NCBI GenBank assembly: GCA_036381175.1 | Contig: DASVDI010000044.1 | Span: 1 to 64,000 of the forward strand | Direction: 5' to 3' | DNA length: 64,000 nucleotides | Source: JAJUFS01 sp036381175 | GTDB lineage: Bacteria > Pseudomonadota > Gammaproteobacteria > Natronospirales > JAJUFS01 | Shown: positions 50,924-60,157 of the stretch, piece after piece | Numbering within the stretch: position 1 is the stretch's first letter | How the letters are laid out: the number at the start of each line of letters is the position of its first letter | Translations under genes and position numbers: made by a program | Notes under the pieces: generated by a model | What the model was told of the DNA's origin: nothing | Database searches by the model: none | Seen by the model: the letters and a program-made list of their open reading frames with translations, nothing else

Positions 50924-51259
50924 TCGGCGTTTCCTGCATCAGTGTGGGTTGGCGAGCCGATTTTTGCTGCGGTCGCTCATAAGTTTACTTTACTTTCAAT
51001 AGATTAAGTCAAACAGTTGTGCTACAAGGTTAATTGCGGCACAAATCCCTGATGGGAGTGTGGGAACAAGACCGGAGGACGCAAGCCTTGATTGGCAAGG
51101 CTGCATCATTCGTTTATGTTAACCCGGCAACATTTCTCGCATCCGGAGTCGTCAAGGCCGTTTCATGGCCGGATTCGTGCCGCCAGGCGCACGCGGTTGC
51201 CGACAGGGAATTCAATGCATCACGAACGGGCGCGTGACCTGTAATTGCTGGAGGTTCAG
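50924..51259. other. Divergent intergenic region between gshB and pilG
   Basis: This 336-bp stretch must contain both promoters. An AT-rich part (50986-51035) fits a promoter location. A small hairpin, AGCCTT/AAGGCT at 51088-51106, and GGCC-containing inverted pairs near 51150-51165 lie in the pilG leader. No small ORF with a ribosome site was seen. Confidence 0.5.
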
Positions 51260-51667
51260 GTGGGGAGCGAAGCGCAAACAACAACCGCTCTGGGTGGACT
51301 CAAGGTCCTGGTAATCGATGATTCCAAGACCATCCGCCGGACGGCGGAAACGCTGTTGAAAAAGGAAGGCTGCGAGGTCGTCACCGCCGTCGACGGATTC
51401 GAGGCGCTGTCCAAGATCGCCGACCACAAGCCCGACATCATTTTCGTGGACATCATGATGCCGCGCCTGGATGGCTACCAGACCTGCGCGCTCATCAAGC
51501 ACAACGCCAGTTTCAAGGCGACGCCTGTCATCATGCTGTCGAGCAAGGACGGCCTTTTCGACCGGGCGCGCGGCCGCATTGTCGGCTCTGAACAGTATCT
51601 GACGAAGCCGTTCACCAAGGACGAGCTTCTCGGCGCGATCCAGAATCACGTCCGCAGGACCGCCTGA
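51260..51667 (+). CDS. pilG: Type IV pilus response regulator PilG
   Basis: A 135-residue single-domain receiver, very close to Pseudomonas PilG in LKVLVIDDSKTIRRTAETLLKKEGCEVVTAVDGFEAL. The phosphoacceptor aspartate is in IIFVDIMMPRLDGYQTCALIKHN, and the switch lysine in YLTKPFTKDELL. It is phosphorylated by ChpA and promotes pilus extension and cAMP signalling. GTG at 51260, five bases after GGAGG, is preferred over TTG at 51245. It is the first gene of the Pil-Chp operon. Confidence 0.96.
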   Translation: MGSEAQTTTALGGLKVLVIDDSKTIRRTAETLLKKEGCEVVTAVDGFEALSKIADHKPDIIFVDIMMPRLDGYQTCALIKHNASFKATPVIMLSSKDGLFDRARGRIVGSEQYLTKPFTKDELLGAIQNHVRRTA

Positions 51668-51702
51668 CGGTTCGCGGTTGCCATGTAACGGAGGAAGCAA
51701 GA

Positions 51703-52074
51703 ATGCCTGTTGTTCTTATTGTTGATGACTCGCCCACCGAGGTTCACGTTCTCAAGACGCATCTTGAGAAGAATGGCTTCGAGACCGTGATTGCGGAAGA
51801 CGGCGAAAGCGGTCTGAAGCTCGCCAAGGAATCGAAGCCGGACCTCATCATCATGGACGTGGTGATGCCGGGCATGAGCGGCTTCCAGGCAACGCGCCAG
51901 CTCGCCAAGGATCCGGCCACGCAGGACATCCCGGTGGTCATCGTCACCACCAAGGACCAGGAAACCGACAAGGTTTGGGGCATGCGCCAGGGCGCGTATG
52001 ACTACATCGTCAAGCCGGTGACCGAAAGGCAGCTCGTTGACAAGGTCAATGAAGCGCTGTCGGCGAAAGGGTAA
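51703..52074 (+). CDS. pilH: Type IV pilus response regulator PilH
   Basis: A 123-residue receiver beginning VVLIVDDSPTEVHVLKTHLEKNGFETVIAEDGESG, with phosphoacceptor in LIIMDVVMPGMSGFQATRQLA and lysine in YIVKPVTERQLVDKV, matching PilH. It receives phosphate from ChpA and acts as a sink that favours pilus retraction. It lies 35 bases after pilG and six before pilI. Confidence 0.95.
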   Translation: MPVVLIVDDSPTEVHVLKTHLEKNGFETVIAEDGESGLKLAKESKPDLIIMDVVMPGMSGFQATRQLAKDPATQDIPVVIVTTKDQETDKVWGMRQGAYDYIVKPVTERQLVDKVNEALSAKG

Positions 52075-52079
52075 GACCG

Positions 52080-52637
52080 GTGAGCGACGCCGCGGTACTT
52101 GAGTCCCTGCGCGAGAAGCCGTTCGAGCTTCTGCTCGAACTCGAGCGGCGTGCCGTGCAGGCCGCGGCGGGCCGCGGCCTCGAAACCGGTGCGCGCAACG
52201 AATGGGTGGGCGTCGCCTTCCGGATCGGCGAACACCTGTTCGTGACGCCGCGCAACGAGATTCGCGAGATTCTCACCTGGCCCGGTGTCACGAAGATTCC
52301 GGGCAGCAAGGGCTGGCTCAAGGGGCTGGCGAACATTCGCGGCCAGCTATTGCCCATCATCGACATGAATGAATTTCTCGGCGGCGAGGAAACCCTGCCG
52401 GGGCGCACCAGCCGCGTCATCGCGGTCAACCATGACGACATTCCCGCGGGATTGCTGGTTGACGAGGTGCGCGGCTTCCGGCGTTTCAGCCGTGAAGAAC
52501 AATTATCTGCCGGCGCGCCAACGCCGGCGCTCGTGCCGTTCGTCACCGGACGTTTCGAACGCAGCGAAGAAAACTGGCACGTACTGGATATGACGCGCCT
52601 GGTGGAAAGCCAGGCGTTTCTGCAGGCCGCGGAATGA
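52080..52637 (+). CDS. pilI: CheW-like adaptor PilI
   Basis: A 185-residue adaptor with a CheW fold: GVAFRIGEHLFVTPRNEIREILTWPGVTKIPGSKGWLKGLANIRGQLLPIIDMNEFLGG, then VIAVNHDDIPAGLLVDEVRGFRRF and the C-terminal WHVLDMTRLVES. It links the PilJ receptor to the ChpA kinase. The start is a GTG six bases after the pilH stop. Confidence 0.94.
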   Translation: MSDAAVLESLREKPFELLLELERRAVQAAAGRGLETGARNEWVGVAFRIGEHLFVTPRNEIREILTWPGVTKIPGSKGWLKGLANIRGQLLPIIDMNEFLGGEETLPGRTSRVIAVNHDDIPAGLLVDEVRGFRRFSREEQLSAGAPTPALVPFVTGRFERSEENWHVLDMTRLVESQAFLQAAE

Positions 52638-52701
52638 TGTGGGGAAAACAAACCTCCGCGGCCGGCATTAGACAAAGAACCCTGTTGAAGGTGGTTTGAC
52701 C

Positions 52702-54792
52702 ATGGCTAAGTCTGCGGCAAGTTCAAACAAGATGCTGTTCACGATGCTGCTTCTCGCAGCGGGATTCATCGTATTCGCGGCAGTGAACTTCTTTTTCACG
52801 GCACGATTCGCGCTGCAGGACGAAGCCTTCCTTGGCCTTTTGTCCGACCAGGCGGTGCTGTCCCAGTCCATTCCGAAGGACGCGGGGCTCGCCGTGCGTG
52901 GTGACGATTCGGCTTTCACCCCGGTCCAGACCGGTCGCGAGCAGTTCGATCGCAGCTTGCGCCTGATGCTGGAAGGCGGCGAAGGAACTGACGCTGTCAC
53001 CGGACAGGTCAAGGACGAAGTGCAGTTGCTGCAGACCCGCTGGGTGCAGGCGCGCGAAGCCGTGAACGTGCTGCTCGCCGCGAACGACGCCTTCGGCACC
53101 GCCCATCGCAGCCTTGAAACCGTGAATGCGGAAATGCCGGGCCTGCTGCAGCAGCTCGACAGCGTGTTCAACACGGTCGCCGCCGGCAATGATGTCAGCC
53201 GCAGCTGGCTTTATCACCTGGGCCGGCAGGGTGTTTTCGGGCAGCGCCTGCAGCGCGATGTGAACACGCTGGTTGAAGGCGGCGCCAACGTGCCTGCCGC
53301 TGCCGCGCGCATCGAAAGCGATGCGGCGTATGTCGGGCAGATCATGCGCGCCATGTACGACGGCGACCCGCAGTTCGGCCTCGCGCCGATCATCAACTCC
53401 GATGCCGAGCAGGACATCCGCGAGGCGGACACCATCTGGGGTCGCGTGCAGGGCGCGGTTACCACCATCGATTCATTGAACGGCACGTTGGTGCAGGCGC
53501 ACGCCGCACTGAACGCGTTGACCGGACTTTCCGGCGACCTGCTTGCGAGCACGCGCGCGATCAATGCTGCCTTCGAACGCCAGCAGAGCCAGCGGCTCTT
53601 CCAGCCGTTATATGGCTACATCGCCGGCACCATCGGCGTGCTTCTGCTGATCGGGCTCTTCTCCATCTACAACCTCGGTTCCGACACGCGCCGCGCCGCG
53701 GAAATGCAGGCGGAACAGCAGGAGCGCAACCAGGAAGCGATTCTGCGTCTCCTCGACGAACTGGGCTCGCTCGCGGACGGCGACCTCACCGTGCAGGCGA
53801 CCGTGTCCGAGGACATCACCGGTGCTATTGCTGATTCCATCAACTTCGCCATCGAGGCGCTGCGTGATCTCGTGCTGACGGTCAACGACACCGCACTGCG
53901 CGTTGACGCCGCGGCCAAGCAGACGCAGGCGACGGCATCGCATCTCGCGGATGCTTCCGGCAACCAGACCAAGCAGATCGGCTCGGCGACGAAACAGATC
54001 GCCGCGATGGCGAAATCCATCGAACAGGTGTCGGCGAACGCGGAGCGCTCGACGCGAGTCGCGCAGCAGTCCGTCGAAATCGCCAACAAGGGCGGTGAAG
54101 CGGTGCGCCGCACGATCGACGGCATGAACGCGATTCGCGAAACCATCCAGGAAACCTCGAAGCGCATCAAGCGACTCGGCGAGTCCTCGCAGGAAATTGG
54201 CGATATTGTCGAGCTCATCAACGACATCGCCGAGCAGACGAACATTCTCGCGCTCAACGCCGCCATCCAGGCCTCCATGGCCGGTGAAGCGGGCCGCGGT
54301 TTCGCGGTCGTCGCGGACGAAGTCCAGCGCCTCGCGGAACGTTCCGCCAATGCAACGAAACAGATCGAAGCGCTGGTGAAGACCATTCAGACCGACACCA
54401 ACGAAGCGGTCATCTCGATGGAGCAATCGACCGCGGGCGTGGTCAGCGGTGCGCAGCTCGCCGAGAACGCGGGTTCGGCGCTGGACGAGATCGTGAAGGT
54501 CTCGAACCACATCGCGACGCTGATTCAGTCCATCTCCGCCGCCGCGCGCCAGCAGGCGACGGCGGCGACGGACGTGTCGCGCACCATGAACGTGATTCAG
54601 GAAATCACCTCGCAGACCACCGAGGGCACGCAGGCCACCGCGCGTAACATTGGCAAGCTCGCGACGCTCGCAACGGAGCTCAGAAAGTCCGTCGCCGGCT
54701 TCAAGCTGCCGAACATGGCGGGTGGCGAAACCATGGTCATGACGGCGGAAATGCATGCGGAAGAAGTCGAAGCCGCAGAGCAGAGCGCCTGA
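52702..54792 (+). CDS. pilJ: Pilus chemoreceptor PilJ
   Basis: A 696-residue methyl-accepting protein. One helix near the N-terminus (MLFTMLLLAAGFIVFAAVNFFF), a periplasmic four-helix PilJ domain to about residue 300, a second helix (GYIAGTIGVLLLIGLFSIY) and a long cytoplasmic coiled coil. The kinase-contact tip is EIGDIVELINDIAEQTNILALNAAIQA, with the FAVVADEVQRLAERS heptads next. ATG at 52702 follows GAAGGTGG by seven bases. No receptor methylation genes (pilK, chpB) are nearby. Confidence 0.95.
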   Translation: MAKSAASSNKMLFTMLLLAAGFIVFAAVNFFFTARFALQDEAFLGLLSDQAVLSQSIPKDAGLAVRGDDSAFTPVQTGREQFDRSLRLMLEGGEGTDAVTGQVKDEVQLLQTRWVQAREAVNVLLAANDAFGTAHRSLETVNAEMPGLLQQLDSVFNTVAAGNDVSRSWLYHLGRQGVFGQRLQRDVNTLVEGGANVPAAAARIESDAAYVGQIMRAMYDGDPQFGLAPIINSDAEQDIREADTIWGRVQGAVTTIDSLNGTLVQAHAALNALTGLSGDLLASTRAINAAFERQQSQRLFQPLYGYIAGTIGVLLLIGLFSIYNLGSDTRRAAEMQAEQQERNQEAILRLLDELGSLADGDLTVQATVSEDITGAIADSINFAIEALRDLVLTVNDTALRVDAAAKQTQATASHLADASGNQTKQIGSATKQIAAMAKSIEQVSANAERSTRVAQQSVEIANKGGEAVRRTIDGMNAIRETIQETSKRIKRLGESSQEIGDIVELINDIAEQTNILALNAAIQASMAGEAGRGFAVVADEVQRLAERSANATKQIEALVKTIQTDTNEAVISMEQSTAGVVSGAQLAENAGSALDEIVKVSNHIATLIQSISAAARQQATAATDVSRTMNVIQEITSQTTEGTQATARNIGKLATLATELRKSVAGFKLPNMAGGETMVMTAEMHAEEVEAAEQSA

Positions 54793-54850
54793 TCCGGGCT
54801 GGTTGACCACAAGCGGCAATTCCCGAATGGGTGGGGCAGGACGGTAAGGC

Positions 54851-57800
54851 ATGACGCAGGTAGCATCAGACTCGTTGCTCTGGATCAAGTCCGAACTGGA
54901 CAACACGCTGGTGCGTTCGCGCCAGGCGCTGGAGGCCTATGTCGAGAACCAGGATGACAAGGCGAAACTCCAGGACTGTCTTGATCACCTTCACCAGGTG
55001 CAGGGAACGCTGCGCATGGTCGAGGTTTACGGCGCGGCGATGCTGGCCGAGGAAATGGAAGGCGTCGCCAGCGTGCTGGTGGCGGGCAAGGTCGAAGACC
55101 CGGAAGACGGCTTCGAAGTCCTCATGCGCGCCATGCTGCAACTCCCCGATTACCTCGAGCGCATCGTCGGCGGACAGCGCGACGTGCCGCTGGCACTGCT
55201 TTCACTCCTGAATGACCTGCGTTCCGTGCGCGGCGAGCCGCTGTTGTCGGAATCGTCGTTGTTTGCCCAAGGGCTCAGCGAGCGCGGTTCGCGCGAACTC
55301 GAATCCCGCGAGTGGTCGCCGCAGGGTGACATCCGCGAGATCGCGAAAAAGCTGCGGCCGAAATTCCAGCAGGCGCTGCTCGGCTGGTTCAAGACCGGCA
55401 AGGTCGACAATCTCAAGGCACTCACGAAAATCCTGGAGCAGTTCGAGCAGGCGGCAACCTCGCCGAGCAGCTTCCAGCTCTGGTGGGTCGTGAACGGCAC
55501 GCTTGAAGCCCTGCAGGATGGCGGCATCGAGGCCAGCGTCAGCCTCAAGCAGATGCTTGGCCAGGTTGATCGACAGATCAAGAAAGTGCTCGACGGCGGC
55601 GAAGCGGCGCTCGACAACGACCCGCCCGCCGAACTCGTCAACAATCTTCTTTATTACATCGGCAAGGCGAATTCCGGCGGCGAAAGAGTTGCCGCCATCA
55701 AGGAAGCGTTCCGCCTTGGCGAGCTGCTGCCCACCGAGAATGACGTAAGCGACGCGCGCGATCGCCTGTCCGGCCCGAACCTGAGTTTGATGAAGACCGT
55801 TTCCGTCGCGATCAAAGAAGACCTCGCGCGGGTGAAGGACACGCTGGATATTTTTGTCCGTATGGGCAAGAACGATCCGGTGGAGCTGTCCGGCCTGGTC
55901 GAACTGCTGAAGAAAGTCGCCGACACGCTCGGTGTGCTCGGCCTCGGCGAGCAGCGCGAGAGCGTTGAAGCCGAGCGCGCGGTGCTTGAAAACCTCGTTC
56001 GCGGCGAACGCGAACTCAGCGAAAACGTGCTGATGGACATTGCCTCGGCGCTGATCCGCGTCGAAACCAGTCTTGACGAGCGCATGGTCGAGACCGTGTT
56101 CCGCGACAGCGCGGTGCCAAGCGAAGAGGAAAGCCTCGGACTGCGCGTCGAAGAGGCGGACTTCCGCCAGGTGAGCTCCGCGGTCATCCGCGAATCCATC
56201 ATCAATCTCGCGCGCGTCAAGGACGGCATTGTCGAATACATCAAGACACCCGCGAAGGCGGACGTGCTGCGCCCGATTCCGCCGCTGATTCACCAGATCC
56301 AGGCCGGTCTTCGGTTGCTGGAAGTCGAACGTCCTGCGCAGTTGCTGGAAAGCATCCGCCATTACATCCAGGAAAAGATTTTCGGCACGCGCGAAATTCC
56401 GTCCGAGGCCGATCTTGATCGCCTTGCGGATGCGATCGTCAGCGTCGAGTTTTACCTCGAAACCGTGCAGCAGGGACGCGGCCACCACGCCGGCATGCTG
56501 GACAACGCCGAGGCCTGCGTCGAAGCGCTCGGATTTCCGCTGGGCTACGTACCCGCATCCGCCGCCGACGTGGGTATCGAGGAAGCGGAAGAAGCCGAGG
56601 AAGCGGCGGAACGCACACCGCCTGTTGCCGATCCGGCTCCAGTTGCGCCTGTTGCCGCGGCGCCTGCGGCCGCTGCACCAAAACACGCCGTCGGGCCGCG
56701 TCCCGATGAAGTCGATCCGGAGATCGTCGAAATCTTCCTGGAAGAGTCGCGCGAGGAAATCGCGTCGCTGAAGGAACATTTCCCGCACTGGAAGAAGAAT
56801 CCGGAACATGCCGATTCGCTCACCACCGTGCGGCGTTCGTTCCACACGCTCAAGGGCAGCGGCCGCATGGTCGGCGCCGAGTTGATCGGCGAATTCGCCT
56901 GGTCGGTCGAGAACATGCTCAACCGCATCATCGATCAGACCATCAAGGCGAGCCCCGAACTGTTTGACCTGATCGAGCGTACGATCGCCACCTTGCCGCA
57001 GTTGATCGAACAGCTTGAAGCCGGTACGCCGCCGAAAGCCGACATCTACGGCATGATGGAACGCGCGAATGCGATTTCGCGCGGCGAAGTCGTCGCCATC
57101 GAAGAAGAGAACGAAGTGGACCGCGGCGCCGCCGTGACCTCGGAACCGGAATCGGTGGCGGCGGCGGAAGAAACCGTCGCAACGCCGGCAGAGAAGCCGG
57201 CAGAGAAGCCGGCGGAAAAAGCCGAGGAAGCCGCCGCATCGCGCGCGATGGATCCGGTTCTCTACGAAATTTTCCGAAACGAAGTCGAGAACCATCTCGA
57301 GACACTTCAAAAATACATCCAGGATGCCGAAGGCAAGAGCACGCCGCGCCCTGTAACCGACGCGCTGCTGCGCGCGCTGCACACGCTGAACGGCAGCGCC
57401 GCCATGGCGGGCGCGCATTCCATCGCCGAGCTGGTCGATCCTTTCGAGCAGTACTGCAAGATGGTCAACGAGGCCGGCGGCAAACTGCTGCCCGAAGACC
57501 TGCCGTTGCTCGCGGAACTCGCCTCCATGGTGCCGCAACAGCTTGAAACGTTGCGGACCGGCGGGCCAGCGCCTGACGACCTGGATGCACTGACTACCCG
57601 GGTTCGCCGCCGGCTGATCGACGCGGCCAGCGAACAGCGCGCCGCGCAACAGGCCGAAGCGGCCGCGAAATCCGCGACGGCGGCAAAAGTCCGCGCGCCG
57701 CTGCCCGCGGTCGTCGACATCGGCGATCTGCCGGATTTCGACGAGGAACTCGCCGAGGTCTTTCTCGAAGAAGCCAACGAAGTGCTCGAGGCGTCCGATG

Positions 57801-60154
57801 TCGCGCTTGAAAAATGGAGCGTCGCGCATGACGACCAGGAGCAGATTGCCGAGTTGCAGCGCCTGTTGCACACGCTGAAAGGCGGTGCGCGCATGGCGGG
57901 CATCGCGCCGATGGGCGATCTCAGTCACGAGATCGAAACGCTCATGGCGCAGATCACCGATGGCCACCTGCCGGTTTCAACGCGCATGTTCTCGCTGATG
58001 CAGCGCGCGCTGGATCGCTTGCACAAGATGCTGGAGCAGGTGATGGCGCGCCAGCCGATTGTCGAGGCATTCGATCTCGTCGAGGAATTCCAGCGCTTGA
58101 GCCTCGCCGACGACAAGCCGGAAGGGGAATCGGATCTCGCCGCGACGCGCAAGGCGGAGGCGTTACGGCCAGCGCCGGTCGCCGATACGGTGGCGGAAAT
58201 TGTCGAGGAACCGGCGCCGCCGGTGGAACGCCGCCGCGAACGCGAAACGGACGAGCCTTTCGATCCGAAAGTGCACGTTGATCGCCGCGCCGGCAATCGC
58301 ATCCAGCACGAAGTCGTGCGCGTGCGCGCCGATCTGATTGAGAACCTCATCAACAGCGCGGGCGAAGTCTCCATCTACCGCTCCCGCCTCGAGCAGCAGG
58401 TCAACACCATCGGCTTCAACCTCGCCGAACTTGACCAGACGGTCGTGCGTCTGCGCGAGCAGTTGCGCCGCCTTGAAATGGAAACCGAAGCGCAGATTCT
58501 TTCGCAGTTCGAGAAGGAAGGCCTGTCGCGCGACGAAGAGTTCGATCCGCTGGAAATGGACCGTTACTCGACCTTGCAGCAGCTTTCTCGCGCGCTGGCC
58601 GAGTCCGTGAACGACCTTGTGTCCATCCAGACCCTGCTCGTGAACCAGTCGCGCGAGGCGGAAACGCTGCTGTTGCAGCAGTCACGCGTCAACACGGAAT
58701 TGCAGGACGGCCTGATGCGCACGCGCATGGTGCCGTTCTCGCGGCACGCGCAGCGCCTGCGCCGCATCGTGCGACAGACGGCGGATGAAATCGGCAAGCA
58801 GGCCGAGCTGACCCTGATCGGTGCTGAAGGCGAAATGGATCGCCAGGTGCTGGAGCGCGTGCTCGCGCCGCTCGAACACATGATGCGCAACTCCGTCGTG
58901 CACGGCATCGAGACGCCCGCCGAGCGCGCGAAAGCCGGCAAGGCCGAGCAGGGCATGGTTCACATCCGCCTGCTTCGCGAAGGTTCGGAAGTCGTGATCG
59001 AAATTTACGACGACGGCGCCGGCCTGAATGTGGATGCGATCCGCAAGAAGGCGCAGAAGCAGGGCCTGTTGCGCGCGGACGCGAATCTTTCCGACGACGA
59101 CGTCATGCAGTTCATTCTTGAAGCGGGCTTCAGCACCGCCGAGGAAGTCACGCAGGCCGCCGGCCGCGGCGTCGGCATGGACGTGGTCTACAGCGAGATC
59201 AAGCAGCTTGGCGGTTCGCTCGCCATTTCCTCGGAACGGGGCAAGGGCGCGCGTTTCATCATTCGCCTGCCGTTCACGCTCGCGATCACGCAGGCCTTGA
59301 TGGTGAAGGTCGCCGAAGACCTGTTCGCGATTCCGCTGCCGACCATCGAAGGCATCGTGCGCGTGCCGCGCAAGGAAATCCTGCGCTATTTCCAGGAAGA
59401 CAAGCCACGCTTCAGCTACGGTGGCCAGGAATACGATCTGCAGTATTTGAGCGCGATGCTCGGCATGGGCATTCCCGCGTTCCCCGAAGAATTGCAGACC
59501 ATTCCGGTGCTGCTGGTGCGCGCCGGCGATCATTCCGCCGCGCTGGTCACCGAAGGCATGGAAGGCAGCCGTGAAATTGTCGTGAAGTCGGTTGGCCCGC
59601 AGATTTCATCCATCCGCGGCATCTCGGGTGCGACGCTGCTCGGTGACGGTTCGATTCTTCTCATTCTCGATGTCGGTGGTCTCGTGCGCGCAGCCGCGCA
59701 GGCGGCCGCACAAGGCATCCTGCTTGCCGCCGGCGAGCGCGAGGAAGCACAGGAAGACGTGCGCACCTTCGCCATGGTCGTCGATGACTCCATCACCGTG
59801 CGCCGCGTGACGCAGCGCCTGCTGGAGCGTTACGGCATGCGCGTCATTACCGCGAAGGATGGCGTCGATGCGCTGGCATTGCTGCAGGAAAACATCCCCG
59901 ACGTGATGCTGCTCGACATCGAAATGCCGCGCATGGACGGCTTCGAGCTCGCCTCGCACATGCGCAACGACGATCGCTTCAAGGAAATTCCGATCATCAT
60001 GATCACTTCCCGTACCGGCGAAAAGCATCGCAACCGCGCGATGGAAATCGGCGTCAACCGCTATCTCGGCAAGCCCTACCAGGAAGGCGAGCTGGTGGAG
60101 CAGATCCAGTCGCTGGTCGGCAAGTTCAACCCCGAACGCACCCGCTGGGATTAA
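54851..60154 (+). CDS. chpA: Chemosensory histidine kinase ChpA (CheA-like, multi-phosphotransfer)
   Basis: A 1767-residue kinase. An N-terminal phosphotransfer-like domain has H48-Q-V-Q-G in place of H-x-x-K-G. Three canonical Hpt sites follow at H665 (HTLKGSGRM), H844 (HTLNGSAAM) and H1007 (HTLKGGARM). Then come a dimerisation/ATPase region with N1347 (HMMRNSVVHG) and DDGAGL near residue 1386, a CheW domain, and a C-terminal receiver with D1689 in MLLDIEMPRMDG. P. aeruginosa ChpA is much larger, at 2472 residues, with more phosphotransfer sites. It phosphorylates PilG and PilH to control type IV pili. It lies 58 bases after pilJ. Confidence 0.96.
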   Translation: MTQVASDSLLWIKSELDNTLVRSRQALEAYVENQDDKAKLQDCLDHLHQVQGTLRMVEVYGAAMLAEEMEGVASVLVAGKVEDPEDGFEVLMRAMLQLPDYLERIVGGQRDVPLALLSLLNDLRSVRGEPLLSESSLFAQGLSERGSRELESREWSPQGDIREIAKKLRPKFQQALLGWFKTGKVDNLKALTKILEQFEQAATSPSSFQLWWVVNGTLEALQDGGIEASVSLKQMLGQVDRQIKKVLDGGEAALDNDPPAELVNNLLYYIGKANSGGERVAAIKEAFRLGELLPTENDVSDARDRLSGPNLSLMKTVSVAIKEDLARVKDTLDIFVRMGKNDPVELSGLVELLKKVADTLGVLGLGEQRESVEAERAVLENLVRGERELSENVLMDIASALIRVETSLDERMVETVFRDSAVPSEEESLGLRVEEADFRQVSSAVIRESIINLARVKDGIVEYIKTPAKADVLRPIPPLIHQIQAGLRLLEVERPAQLLESIRHYIQEKIFGTREIPSEADLDRLADAIVSVEFYLETVQQGRGHHAGMLDNAEACVEALGFPLGYVPASAADVGIEEAEEAEEAAERTPPVADPAPVAPVAAAPAAAAPKHAVGPRPDEVDPEIVEIFLEESREEIASLKEHFPHWKKNPEHADSLTTVRRSFHTLKGSGRMVGAELIGEFAWSVENMLNRIIDQTIKASPELFDLIERTIATLPQLIEQLEAGTPPKADIYGMMERANAISRGEVVAIEEENEVDRGAAVTSEPESVAAAEETVATPAEKPAEKPAEKAEEAAASRAMDPVLYEIFRNEVENHLETLQKYIQDAEGKSTPRPVTDALLRALHTLNGSAAMAGAHSIAELVDPFEQYCKMVNEAGGKLLPEDLPLLAELASMVPQQLETLRTGGPAPDDLDALTTRVRRRLIDAASEQRAAQQAEAAAKSATAAKVRAPLPAVVDIGDLPDFDEELAEVFLEEANEVLEASDVALEKWSVAHDDQEQIAELQRLLHTLKGGARMAGIAPMGDLSHEIETLMAQITDGHLPVSTRMFSLMQRALDRLHKMLEQVMARQPIVEAFDLVEEFQRLSLADDKPEGESDLAATRKAEALRPAPVADTVAEIVEEPAPPVERRRERETDEPFDPKVHVDRRAGNRIQHEVVRVRADLIENLINSAGEVSIYRSRLEQQVNTIGFNLAELDQTVVRLREQLRRLEMETEAQILSQFEKEGLSRDEEFDPLEMDRYSTLQQLSRALAESVNDLVSIQTLLVNQSREAETLLLQQSRVNTELQDGLMRTRMVPFSRHAQRLRRIVRQTADEIGKQAELTLIGAEGEMDRQVLERVLAPLEHMMRNSVVHGIETPAERAKAGKAEQGMVHIRLLREGSEVVIEIYDDGAGLNVDAIRKKAQKQGLLRADANLSDDDVMQFILEAGFSTAEEVTQAAGRGVGMDVVYSEIKQLGGSLAISSERGKGARFIIRLPFTLAITQALMVKVAEDLFAIPLPTIEGIVRVPRKEILRYFQEDKPRFSYGGQEYDLQYLSAMLGMGIPAFPEELQTIPVLLVRAGDHSAALVTEGMEGSREIVVKSVGPQISSIRGISGATLLGDGSILLILDVGGLVRAAAQAAAQGILLAAGEREEAQEDVRTFAMVVDDSITVRRVTQRLLERYGMRVITAKDGVDALALLQENIPDVMLLDIEMPRMDGFELASHMRNDDRFKEIPIIMITSRTGEKHRNRAMEIGVNRYLGKPYQEGELVEQIQSLVGKFNPERTRWD

Positions 60155-60157
60155 GGC

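Noticed and set aside
55202..57967. Long minus-strand open frame opposite chpA (921 codons)
   Set aside because: It is a high-GC shadow of chpA. The translation is dominated by R, H, F and G without domains, and there is no ribosome site.
59590..59660. S-G-A-T sequence in ChpA as an ApbE flavinylation target
   Set aside because: The R-G-I-S-G-A-T-L-L-G-D-G segment is the normal CheA/CheW-domain strand, located in the cytoplasm, and lacks the D at the required position.
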